NCBI GenBank assembly: GCA_946480695.1
Contig: CAMLKG010000023.1
Span: forward strand, 4,579-68,578
DNA: 64,000 bases
Direction: 5' to 3'
Source of the DNA: an uncultured Cellvibrio sp.
GTDB lineage: Bacteria; Pseudomonadota; Gammaproteobacteria; Pseudomonadales; Cellvibrionaceae
The translations under genes and the position numbers were made by a program. This document shows positions 1-10,600 of the stretch, one piece after another (position 1 is the first letter of the stretch; every line of letters starts with the position of its first letter). The notes under the pieces were generated by a model. The model did no database searches and had not been told where the DNA came from. It saw nothing but the letters and a program-made list of their open reading frames with translations.

Positions 1-1871
1 TCATCAGCCGTCATGGTGATTGTTTTTGCGCGCAGTGAATATTCTTTAGTAACGTCTTCGGTGTACTTTCCTTCAACGGTCTCGCGTAAATCTTTGGAAA
101 CACCAATGGTCATATTTTTGCCAATGGTTTCGGTGTGGTTTTCAGCAATATCAATAGTAATATTCTTACCCACACTCAATGACATATTTTTACCGATGCT
201 CTCGGTATGGTCATCGCCAACATCAATTGTTTTATTTTTACCGATAGATTCCGTTTGATTGTTACCAACAGTTTTATTGCGGTCATTACCTATCGATGAG
301 TTTTCGTCATGCTTAATCGTTTTGGTACGATCATGATCAACAGTCAGTGTCTGATCATTTTCCACCATAGTGTCGTAATTCTTTTCGGCATGGACGTATA
401 TCTGTTCTTCGCCTTTTTTATCCTCAAAGCGAAGCTCATTGAAATTTTGCGGAGAGCCGCCTTTCGTTGAGCGAGTCTTAATACCACTTTGCGTCTTTGA
501 TGGATAAGTAGGCTTGTTCCAACCGTTGTATACGGAACCTGTAATCAACGGACGATCGGGGTCCCCATCCAGAAAGCTAACAATAACTTCATGCCCAATT
601 CGCGGGATGAATGAAGCACCCCATTGGTTACCCGCCCAGGTTTGCATCACGCGAATAAAACAGGAGCTATTTTCGTCGTCCTTGCCCTCCCTATCCCATA
701 TAAACTGGACCTTTACACGACAGTGCTCATCAATATAAATCTCTTCACCGGCGGGCCCAACGACAACCGCAGATTGCGGGCCGCGCATTATCGGTTTTAA
801 ATGCGTGCGTTTAGGGCGGAACGCCATGTCCGCGGGGAAACAGATAAAAGCATTAGTATAAGTAGCGCTTCCCTGATCACCAGAAAAATAGCTTTTATCT
901 TCAGCCTGGTGAGTAACGGCAGCCAGAATATAGCTGCCTTTTTGCGAAGCGGTCGCATGCTTGGCTAATTTAAATTTCCCGCCCGCATAAAAGCTGGCAC
1001 AAGTGCTTTGGCCAAATACAGTATTACGATCGGCTTCCTCTGATTCCAGGGCAATTTTTACCAGTTCTGCGCCCAGTGCAGGATCGTAGTATCCGGGGTA
1101 TTCGTAATGCTCAAATTCCGCATTTTTTGCATAACTGCTGCTGGTCTTGATAGTTGCGGTTAAATCTTTTTTCGGTTCCTTGAAGTTGTAATCATTAAGG
1201 GTCCACTTGCCCTTCTTAAAATTGTATTTGTGCTCCCAACCGGTAATTTGAGCGTGAGGTGCGCTGCCTTTGGAATATTCGAGATTGGTTTCGGACACTT
1301 CGCTATAAGCGTTCGGCTGGTCCACCAGGATTAATTGATGCTTACCTTCGGAATGCTGGAAGAAGTAGGCGATACCATCTTCTTCCAAAAGGCGTGAAAT
1401 AAAATTCAAATCACTTTCGTTGTGCTGTACGCAATATTCGCGTCTTTTTCCACCCGCCGCACGAAACTCAAAATCAGAAAAACCCAAGTCATTAAAAACC
1501 TGGCTAACAATTTCCTTTGTGGTTTTTTCCTGGAATATACGATGGTCGTTTGTTTGCGACAGGAACCACAGCCAAGGCACCATCTGCATCCGGTATTCAC
1601 GCAGATTATCGGATTTAATTTCGCCAAAAATGAATTCTTTAATAAAACCGTGGAACTTGCGCTCTGCGCTGTTCTTGATAGTGATGGTTGCGGTCTTGCC
1701 TACAATGAGACTAGGGTCAACATCAAGGTTTTCGGATAACACGTTAATAGTGAAACTAAACAAATCAGAAATGTTTTCGGTGCCGGAAAAGCCGCTTAAT
1801 AGGAAAGTGTCCTTTCCGAGAGAAAAATCTGAAATGGATAACAGGCGATTATCTTGCGAAAGCTGACTCAT
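1..1871 (-). CDS. vgrG: T6SS spike protein VgrG (TssI), 3' end beyond window
   Basis: VgrG trimers form the needle tip of the type VI secretion system and are pushed into target cells with bound effectors. About 623 codons are visible. The N-terminal half is the gp27-like region. It is followed by the gp5-like OB fold (GPAGEEIYIDEHCRVKVQF, then WAGNQWGASFIPRIGHEVIVSFL, around residues 365-450), then a beta-helix of short repeats of the type SIGKNKTIDVGDDHTE. The frame is still open at base 1, so a C-terminal extension, a PAAR gene or an effector could lie outside. The start is the ATG at 1871, with AAGG about 11 bases upstream; an ATG at 1876 is closed by an immediate stop. It lies 119 bp downstream of hcp in the same direction. 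The family call is secure; whether this is an evolved VgrG cannot be seen. Confidence 0.95.
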   Translation of the reverse strand, partial: MSQLSQDNRLLSISDFSLGKDTFLLSGFSGTENISDLFSFTINVLSENLDVDPSLIVGKTATITIKNSAERKFHGFIKEFIFGEIKSDNLREYRMQMVPWLWFLSQTNDHRIFQEKTTKEIVSQVFNDLGFSDFEFRAAGGKRREYCVQHNESDLNFISRLLEEDGIAYFFQHSEGKHQLILVDQPNAYSEVSETNLEYSKGSAPHAQITGWEHKYNFKKGKWTLNDYNFKEPKKDLTATIKTSSSYAKNAEFEHYEYPGYYDPALGAELVKIALESEEADRNTVFGQSTCASFYAGGKFKLAKHATASQKGSYILAAVTHQAEDKSYFSGDQGSATYTNAFICFPADMAFRPKRTHLKPIMRGPQSAVVVGPAGEEIYIDEHCRVKVQFIWDREGKDDENSSCFIRVMQTWAGNQWGASFIPRIGHEVIVSFLDGDPDRPLITGSVYNGWNKPTYPSKTQSGIKTRSTKGGSPQNFNELRFEDKKGEEQIYVHAEKNYDTMVENDQTLTVDHDRTKTIKHDENSSIGNDRNKTVGNNQTESIGKNKTIDVGDDHTESIGKNMSLSVGKNITIDIAENHTETIGKNMTIGVSKDLRETVEGKYTEDVTKEYSLRAKTITMTAD

Positions 1872-1947
1872 GTCATTGCAACCTTATGCACATTCCTAGG
1901 CAGTGCCAACGTCCCTGCCCTGAAGGTCTTACGAGCGGTGAGGAGAA

Positions 1948-1975
1948 CACCCCATGGAATTGATTCCACAGGGTG
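1948..1975 (-). terminator. Stem-loop after hcp, no U-tract
   Basis: Outer arms CACCC (1948-1952) and GGGTG (1971-1975) enclose inner arms GGAAT (1956-1960) and ATTCC (1963-1967). It starts 16 bases past the hcp stop on the minus strand. There is no T run, so it is more likely an RNA-stabilising or partial attenuating structure between hcp and vgrG than a full terminator. This is inferred from the sequence only. Confidence 0.35.
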
Positions 1976-1990
1976 CCTGGTGTTACGGAA

Positions 1991-2473
1991 TTACAGAGGT
2001 TTAGCCGTTGCCAAATCATAACCCACACGTTGTGGAGTAGCAGATTTGTTGCTCTTATCATAGTCACTGTAGTTAACCATGATTTTAGAGAAGCTGAGGG
2101 AAATAGATTCTACTGGATCGCTTTCTGAATCAGAGGATACCGAGTATCCGCTTACCAGGCAGTTTTCCAAGGTATAGGTCATAAATTCAACCAGCTTATC
2201 CGAGCCGGTTTGGACGAATTTGATTACTACTTTCTTGCCGGAAGAACCAGTTACCGCCTCTTTAAATAAAGAGGTGCTTGCGATGTCCGCCAACTTGGTG
2301 AAAGTAACTTCACTAATGGTTGGGCGGGTGGCTTCACGGTTTGCCAGATTACCAGCTTCCATAGAAATTCCACGACCAACACCAAACTGCAGTGAGCTCA
2401 CGGTAATATGATCTTTGTAACCTTCGGCAGTAGTATTTCCCTTAATACCTTCGTATTCAATGTAAATAGCCAT
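1991..2473 (-). CDS. hcp: T6SS tube protein Hcp (TssD)
   Basis: Hcp hexamers stack into the inner tube that is propelled by the sheath; Hcp also binds and chaperones small effectors inside the ring. The protein has 160 residues, the usual family length. It opens with the typical MAIYIEYEGIKGNTTAEGYKDHI strands in which IKG and the YKDHI region match Hcp, and contains the family stretch LFKEAVTGSSGKKVVIKF. There is no signal peptide, as expected. The start ATG at 2473 has AAGGAG eight bases upstream, a strong ribosome site that fits a highly expressed protein. It precedes vgrG. It lies about 34 kb from the core T6SS operons, so it must be expressed from its own transcription unit. Confidence 0.96.
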   Translation of the reverse strand: MAIYIEYEGIKGNTTAEGYKDHITVSSLQFGVGRGISMEAGNLANREATRPTISEVTFTKLADIASTSLFKEAVTGSSGKKVVIKFVQTGSDKLVEFMTYTLENCLVSGYSVSSDSESDPVESISLSFSKIMVNYSDYDKSNKSATPQRVGYDLATAKPL

Positions 2474-2571
2474 TTCAATTACTCCTTAGTTTTTAAGTAT
2501 TACACAAATTAAAGCAGTCAATTTCCGTTACAGCTATTACGTCAATTGTCCACCACAAAAGCTTTAATCGA

Positions 2572-2591
2572 GGCTGGCTCGTTAACCAGCC
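2572..2591. terminator. Inverted repeat between tpsB and hcp
   Basis: Arms GGCTGG (2572-2577) and CCAGCC (2586-2591) with an 8-base loop lie in the 197-bp gap after the tpsB stop. A T-rich stretch follows only at a distance on the minus strand. It may end the tpsAB transcript ahead of hcp, or be an operator at the hcp promoter. Confidence 0.3.
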
Positions 2592-2670
2592 GATGGTATC
2601 CCATTTCACATTTCTGAACAACAAGCAGAAGGTTGCCCGGCGACCTTCAATGTGACCTGATACTCAACAT

Positions 2671-4596
2671 TTAAAAGCTATATTGGAAATCAAAATACAG
2701 CTTCATTCCGTCTCCTGGTGTCCTGTCCAGAGATGCAACCTCCGTATCTTCATCCAGGGATTCAAGGGCAGAGTTTTTTGCGTCAACCGGGAATGCAAAG
2801 GATAGATTACCCTTAAAACCATCTTTAAAAGCCAATTTTATCCCGACACCTGCGTCAACCAAATGCGTTTCGGTTGACGCCTCTCCTTCCAGGATTGCAT
2901 TGTTTACCCCGTAGCTTGCGTCAAGGAATATAAAAGGCTGTAAAACCTTTTCCCAGCGTTCCCCGGCTATGGACCTGCCACCAAATTGCGGCCCATCAAA
3001 TACCCAGTCCGCTCCGATATATACCGCATCGTCAGCATAAAATTCATTAATTTTATAACCGCGTGCCCTTGTTGGTCCTGCAAGGCCAAACTGCAAAACT
3101 TCGGAAAGCGAAGCCCCGGAATATTGGCCGACAGCCCGCAAAATTAATTTACTTTCTTTTTTGGTAAACGGGATTCTTAAAAAAGAAAGCCTTGAATAAT
3201 CCAGCGAAACTATGGTCGCTTTTAAATCCTGTCCCTCATCTGCCCCTTCGATAAACTCTGAATAGGTCAGAATAATCCCGCCTTGATGCAACACACGATC
3301 TTTTTCATTCAACATGTCGAATGAATAGCCCAAATCCAATTTGTTTACTGTTTTATCTATGCCCGCGTTGGAAAGATTTCCAAACTCGATTTGTGAATTT
3401 ATTTGGGAATACCCGAGGCTGATATTCTGGTTGTTGATTCGTGAACGGCTAATCTTGTAAGTCAAATTGGCATCAGCCACCAGGGACTTTCCGGAAATCT
3501 CAAAATCCGAAGTTATATTTGTACTGTCGTCCGTAACGAAATCATTAGAAGATACCCCTAATGAAAACTGGGTTCGAGGCGTATAAACCGGTAGTGAATA
3601 ACGTGCTGATCCATATACCGAGTTTTCCGGTTTGAATGAACCTAACACACCCAACTGTAATTGATCGCCAATTGTCAGCGGATTGTTCCAATGAAAATCA
3701 GCATATGCACGATACTCACCCGTTGCCTCTGAACCATGGTTATCCAACCGCAAGTTGGAAGCTAGCCGCCGTTCACGATTGAAATTAATATTTAACTTGG
3801 TATCACCGACTTGTGAGCCAGGTTCAAAATAACCACTTGCGCTCACCCCCGGCAAATCATTTACCAAATATAATTTTTCTTCGATGATATTATTGGAAAC
3901 CGGCTTCCCTAAAGAAGATTTAAAAATTCTCTTAACTATACGATCCGAATACATCTTATTATTGTTCGTTTCCACTTCACCCAATTGCCCTAATAAAAGA
4001 GTGATAGTAACTACACCGTCCCGCACATGCTGCTTGGGGATATATGCCTTGGCTAAAATGAAACCGCGCTCGCGATAATAGCGGGTTATGGTATCGGCCA
4101 CCATTTCGATCATACCCAAGGTAATTCCGCGCTGGCGGCGCTGTTCGCGGATCAAAAACACCAGCTTCTGTACATCAACAGGATCAACATGTCGACCTTC
4201 GGTTTCCTTTTCGATTTGTGCCATCAAATCAGAAACCTGTTTAATCTCTTCGATGGTGTACCCTGAATCCAGCAGTTCACCTTCATCCATCATGTCAAAG
4301 CGAATTTTTTCAACTTGCTTGATGATTTCCTGCCGGGTAATTCCGAATTCCGGATATTCAACCAAACCTTGTACACGGAACTCTTTTACATTCAAACGCG
4401 GCCCGGCCTCAGGGTTAGGATCGCGATCACGCAACGCGGGTATATCCAAATCCAGTAATAAACTTTCACGTTCGTACTCCGGTACCTCCGACGTATCGGG
4501 CATCTCCAGAAAGCCGGCTTCAGCAAGGTTGAAAAACACGAACAGCATCCATGCGCCCAGTACATTAATAATCCTGAAATAAAAACTCATCTTCAT
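2671..4596 (-). CDS. Two-partner secretion outer-membrane transporter (TpsB, ShlB/FhaC family)
   Basis: TpsB proteins are 16-strand outer-membrane barrels that recognise one exoprotein by two periplasmic POTRA domains and move it to the surface. The 641-residue product has a signal peptide ending near residue 26 (NLAEA). A first POTRA spans about residues 66-208; it is split by an unusual insertion of roughly 75 residues rich in charged helix (about 85-160). A second POTRA spans about 210-285, and then the barrel follows. The conserved loop-6 motif appears as RARGY near residue 512, where the family usually has VRGY/F. The protein ends in phenylalanine (FQYSF), the normal barrel insertion signal. 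It is 30 bp downstream of tpsA, so the two are almost certainly one operon and cognate partners. Confidence 0.93.
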   Translation of the reverse strand: MKMSFYFRIINVLGAWMLFVFFNLAEAGFLEMPDTSEVPEYERESLLLDLDIPALRDRDPNPEAGPRLNVKEFRVQGLVEYPEFGITRQEIIKQVEKIRFDMMDEGELLDSGYTIEEIKQVSDLMAQIEKETEGRHVDPVDVQKLVFLIREQRRQRGITLGMIEMVADTITRYYRERGFILAKAYIPKQHVRDGVVTITLLLGQLGEVETNNNKMYSDRIVKRIFKSSLGKPVSNNIIEEKLYLVNDLPGVSASGYFEPGSQVGDTKLNINFNRERRLASNLRLDNHGSEATGEYRAYADFHWNNPLTIGDQLQLGVLGSFKPENSVYGSARYSLPVYTPRTQFSLGVSSNDFVTDDSTNITSDFEISGKSLVADANLTYKISRSRINNQNISLGYSQINSQIEFGNLSNAGIDKTVNKLDLGYSFDMLNEKDRVLHQGGIILTYSEFIEGADEGQDLKATIVSLDYSRLSFLRIPFTKKESKLILRAVGQYSGASLSEVLQFGLAGPTRARGYKINEFYADDAVYIGADWVFDGPQFGGRSIAGERWEKVLQPFIFLDASYGVNNAILEGEASTETHLVDAGVGIKLAFKDGFKGNLSFAFPVDAKNSALESLDEDTEVASLDRTPGDGMKLYFDFQYSF

Positions 4597-4626
4597 TGAC
4601 TCAATTACGTTTAATTTTAGTTATCG

Positions 4627-7600
4627 TTAAAATTCGTCGTCTTCATCATCGAAGCGTTGATCTGCAGGTAACAAAATCGCAACTTCATCATGGACGTAAT
4701 TTCGCAAGCTGGTAAAAATAGCTGGATCAATTTCGCTTAAACCTTCGATTTGAATCAATTGGTCACGACCCGAGATCAAACTGTCTGACGGAACTTTTGA
4801 TAAGTCGTTCATGATTTTGGGTTTACCCAGGTACCATGCAACGAAACTTAAACGAGAGTTCTGGTTATAAATTTCGGGAACGTGCATGATAATTTTCCTG
4901 TTACGCTCACCGAAGTCAAACGAGGATTGGAAATTAAAGGTGGCAATATCCGCAATAACATCAGGATTTTGCTTGTTCGCCTTATTTTCCGCACGGACCA
5001 TCCCATTACCAATTGTCAAGAACAATTGGCCACCACTGCCTGTATTTGTATTGATGACACCACCTTGCGTACGGGCATCAAGGTCCGCAGGATTAAAATT
5101 ATCATTATTTGTGTTATCCAGGACTACATCGCCATTAGCATTGCTAATACTGATATGGCCGTTATTGCGCGCTTGTTCAATGATGAGTGAATTGGCATTG
5201 GCAATATTGATGCTTGTATTTGATGAAGGTAAGTGTGCTTTTCCGGCATTACGAACGGATAGCACACCTATATCCGTTTCAATTGCATCAGCACCATTTC
5301 CCTCACCCAAGCCAACACCTATACCGCTTATGGCATCTGCTTGCCAACGATTGGAAATGATATTAACCGCTGTTCCATTGCCATCCGTAATCGCGCCTTG
5401 AGCCGTCATAACCGCAACGCCGCTGCTCGCCTTTAACAAGGCCAGCTGCAGGTTATTTCCATTCAGGTTTATGTTGTTACCTAGGGACTCAATGACAGCG
5501 CCATCGGTCATGACAATATCACCGGTTGCATTTATTGCGATATTTCCGCCACCTACAATCGTTGAGTGTTGTTCGACAGTATTTGCGATTAATTCAATAT
5601 TACTTCCACCCTCACCAAGCAAATTTCCGCTTTCGTTGAGCACCAGCTTTCCATTAGCAGCATTAAGCAAGAATTGCTTTGACGTGATGGAATCATTAAC
5701 AACCATGCCCTGGGATAGGATCTCAATGCTTTCAGCAGCGGAAATATTTTTAACTACCGTCACCGACGCATCGGACTGTACTTGCAGGTTTTTGGCGTTT
5801 ATACCAAAACAATCAGAACTACAGGACGCGCCCAGAATAATCCCGCCCGATGAGCGAAGGTTCGCGTTATTAGTAACATTCACGCTGGTAGCCGTGAAGC
5901 CATTTTTATCAAATAACGCAAGCGCATCCGCACGCCCGATATTAATTTGATTGATATCATTGCCCGCATTTAGCAAGCTGATATCGTTAACCGCATTTAG
6001 CGTAGCTAAACCAGCAACGGAAAATAGTCCCAAACCCTGGATACTTGTGCCCGAACTTAAGCTTGCATTTTGTGCACTTAAATCACCTAATGACAATGCT
6101 TGAAGGTTATCCAGCGTTATATCGCCTGCCGCTTTAAGGTTCAAGGTGCCAGTGAGCGAATTGCCGCTACCCAGCGCAATATCGCCGCGCAATGATTCCA
6201 GAGTCAGGTTACCCGAATAAGCAAGCGCACCGGAAGTGGATAAATTTCCCCCCGCTTTAATATCCACCCTGTCTGTCGTGGAAACATTGAAATTCCCAAG
6301 GACCAAGCCATCCTGTTCTTCTAAATAAATGGCGCCATTAGTGGCGTTCAAGGAGAGTTCGTTTACCGCCGTATTTAACCGCGCCGTTGCCGAACCGACA
6401 TTTCCGGTATTCACCAGCGCCAATGAGCGCGCCTGAATTTTTCCAGTGTTTTCGGCCAAAACCCGCAGGTTATTAAACGTTATTGTTGATTCAACCCCCA
6501 CCGTGCCATCGACAATAACCTGATCATCCGCCGAACCGTTTACGATCAGATTGGATTTGTTGGTGTAATTCACCGTAGCCAGGTTGTTGGTATTGTATCG
6601 CCCGGTTTGCAAACGGAAAGTATCCGCTGTTGTTGTTCCAAATATTGATAAGGTATCCGCAACGACGTTGTCAAAAATGTTTTCAACATTGGAGTAGAGG
6701 ATTGAATAAGTATTGGTAGCCGCGCTCACATATTCAAGGCGCCCCGGTTGATGGGATGATTTGTATCCCGCCTCACCACCTTCCGTGGTTAGACGGTTTA
6801 CTCCTTCACCACCGTCAATGTCTGCTGTACCTTCCGCATCGGGGATAATCATGAAAGTGAATCGGTCATCACCAGCACCCGCCATGATTTTACCGGCGAT
6901 AGCACTGGTTTGGATATTGAAGGTATCGTCTCCATCTCCAGCATCAATAGATCCACTGATAGTGGCATTATTGATAATAAAATTATCCTGCCTGCTACCG
7001 CCTTTCAATACGCCGAAATTTTCAAATTCAATAACATCGTTTAATGTTCCGCGATTGGTACCGGTTAACAACCAATTATTGATAACGTCGGCGGCGGTGA
7101 ACGTACTATCGATATTGTTACCGATATATTTTTCCACATTGATAAAGCCAGTGCCGCCTGACGAGGTTACTACCACGTTGGCATCGTTGGATTTGGATAA
7201 ATCGACGCTATCGCGTTCTACTTGGGTACCGCCATCAACCAGTCCTGTTATTTTGCCTAGCGCTTCAAATACAAACAAATCATCCCCGGTGCCACCAGTA
7301 ATGTGTTTGAATTGGCTAAACGTAATTGTCCCTGTTTCGGTTGCCGAAACACGACCAGCATCCACATTGTCCAAAATCCACGTGTTGGAATAATTGTCTC
7401 CAATTAAGCGATTGGATTGATTCGCACCACCTTTAATATCTTCAATGTTATCTACTGATAAAATACCTGCCGCCAAATTATTTTTGGAAGTATTAAGTTG
7501 CACGGTCATATCCCGACCACTGGCGGAAAGATCCAGAACGTCTTGCCCATCTCCCAAATCAATATGTCCCGTTAATGCCGCCGCGCTGTTATCGAAAACA

Positions 7601-10600
7601 ACCAGATCGGTAAGGCTATTGCCCATTAAATTAGCAAAACCGGTGAAATTAAGTTTGTTGTTAAATATACCGGCATTTAATTCGTTGACATGCCACTCGT
7701 TATCATTTAAGCCCCCTTTCAGGGTATTGGTGAAGCTGTTGTTAGCATTAATGGCTTCCATATCAAGCACATTAATATCCGCTTCTGTTTGCGCGTCCAC
7801 AGCTACCTGGAGCGCCCTATCCATCGCCATTAAGTTAACGGTATCAACACCGCTGCCGCCACCACCGTCTAACACACCTTGCAGCCACGAAAGGTTGGCG
7901 ATATTAAACGTATCAGAGAAAACACCGCCTTGCAGATTGGCAATATTGGTAAATGCGAGGGTGTCGTTGAGGCGTCCATTGGCTTGGTTATCGATTTGCC
8001 AGATATTTGCACGCGCGTTGCTCACTAGCAGGGAATCCGTATCAGCATTGCCGATTACTTCGTTAATGCCGCTCAAATTAGTTCCTGTACTGAGCGCAGT
8101 ACCGAATACCCCAAACTGTTGGTTTTTTAACGATAAAGATGCGTTGATAATATTGGTTCCGCCACCGCCGCTGATATTCCCAATCCATTGGCCATTCTCA
8201 ATATAGTTAAAGGTATCGCGACCTGAGCCGCCAATCAGGTTGGTAAAGTTTTCGAAGCTGATCTTATTATTGTTAATGGTAATGCTGCCGTCATTATTCC
8301 CATCCCCGAAATTGGATGCCGCCCCTATTTCCCAAATATTATCGCCCGAATTTACCTTGATGGTACTGGTATAACCATTGCCGGAATCACTGTTTCCCAC
8401 AACACCTTCAATACCGTTAATACCTGTATCGCCAAGCCCTCCGCTACCACCTATTTCAATTGTGAAATTTTCTTTCCGCTGCGAATAATCAACCAGGTCG
8501 ATTCCATTTCCACCATCAATACTTTTGGTAATTGTTCCCTGCACATCAAACCTGTCGCTATTCGATCCACCGCGTATATCACCAAAGTTCGTAAAGTTAA
8601 CCGAGGTTTCAAGTAGCGGGTTAACGGCTGTTTCAACTATACCCTGGTTCTCACCGGTAATTTTCCAGCGGTAAGCAGTATCATTTGCACCAATCAGCAC
8701 ATGGTTATTTTGATTGTTTGTTGATGCAATAATATCTTCCACATTGACGACATTAAGCGCGGCGGTTTGTTGGTTTCCGAGTGCAACCATCAGGTTGCCA
8801 GTCAATGCCGATAAATCCAATGCGTCTTTAACTACATCTTTTGTAGCACTTGTGCCGCCGTCAATTAAGCCGGTAATGTTTCCATTTGCGGTAAAAACAA
8901 ATAAATCAACGCTTTGGTTACCCAATAAATTTTCCATACCCTGGAATATAATTTTTTCTGCCGGTGTCGCGGTCGCGTACAATTCTCCTTCATTATCATC
9001 GGTTACGAGCCAGGAGTTTGACTGGTCCACCCCTGCAAGGGTATCGGCATCCGAGCTGCCAACCAGTGTATTAATATTCACAAACGAACTTACATAGATA
9101 TTTGGCGCCGTATTTGAAACGCTACCCGAATTTGCCCCGGTCATTGTCCAGCGGGTGGCCTGGTTGCGGCCGCGTAAACTATTTGAACCTAAACCGCCAT
9201 CAATAAGGTTCGCGGTACCATTATTGCTTTCGGCAAATGAGAAGACATCATTACCATCGTTGCCGTATATACTCACCGCCGCTGCGTTAATAGTAAACTG
9301 ATCCGCTTCCTTGCCGCCGTGTAATGCTTGTATATTGTAAAAATTCGTTACATACAAATCATCTGCGGTAATTGCTTTAATATTTCCCGCGTTAGAGGAT
9401 GTGATTTCCCACAAATTATTGGCGTCACGCCCATACAAACTATTAGTCCCACCACCGCCGTTCACAGAATTTGCGCGGCCGCTTACCCCAAAGATAAATT
9501 CATCATTGTCATCACCGCCCTGCAAGTGGCCGATATTGGTATTCACCTCAAAAATATTATTGCCGTTACCCGCCTGGATGCCTCCCGTGATATTGGCGTT
9601 GATTTGAAATACATCCGCGAGGTTACCGCCAATGAGTGTTTGGATGTCTCGGAAATGAGTAATGTAAGGAACGCCCGATGTGACGCTGACATTACCGGCG
9701 TCTGTCCCGGTAATAGACCAGATATTATTGGCATTGCGGCCTGCAATTTGGTCAGCGCCGGCGCCCCCATCAATTAAACTTGCAGAGCCGGCATTATTTG
9801 CACCGCTAAAAATAAATCTATCGTCGCCTCCATTTCCATACAATTCCCCGATAGTTCCATTGATAATGAATATATCGGTTCCTGTCCCACCCCGTAAATT
9901 TTGAATGTTGGTAAAGGATGAAAGGTAAGTATTTCCATCGGTAACAGAAAGGTTATTTTTTCCTCCTGCCGCTGCCACTGTCCAGGTATTAGGCGTATTA
10001 CGGCCAACCACACTATTAACCCCGGTGCCTCCATCAATAGATTCGACAGAACCTGATGTACCGATAAATATAAAATTATCGGTACCGGAACCGCCTTTCA
10101 ATGTGTTGAAGTTAATGAACTCAATACCCGCGACAGTTCCGTCGTTCACACCATCGGCAAGGGAGGCGGAACCACCGTCAAAATCACTGATATTCCAGGT
10201 ATTGGTACCGGATGTGGCGGCCAGCGTAAAATCTTTGCTGCCGTCTGCAATAATTTGCTCAATACCGGCCACATTATGCAGTGTTGAGTTGGCGAGCGTT
10301 ACCGTAGTGCCCGCGGTGAGTTGCCTTAAATCTATCAAGTCCTTTGCTGCACCCGTGCCACCGTCCGCGCTTCCACCATTGACTGTATCTATATCGCCGC
10401 TATCAAAAAATACAAACGTATCCGCATCCGCTCCGCCCAACAGTGTTCCGGTGACCGCAGTTTTGATATTAAAAATATCATTGCCATTTAACCCTTCTAT
10501 GGTTCCCGTAAAATCCGTTTCCAGGTTAAATGTATCGGTTCCTGTTCCGCCCTGGAGCCTTTCGAAATTAATGAATTCGATATTCGCAACAGTACCGTCG

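Noticed and set aside
7445..8206. Long plus-strand open frames opposite tpsA (also 6761-7393, 12989-13834, 10025-10642)
   Set aside because: They mirror the repetitive tpsA codons, are rich in Pro/Ser/Leu without domains and lack ribosome sites.
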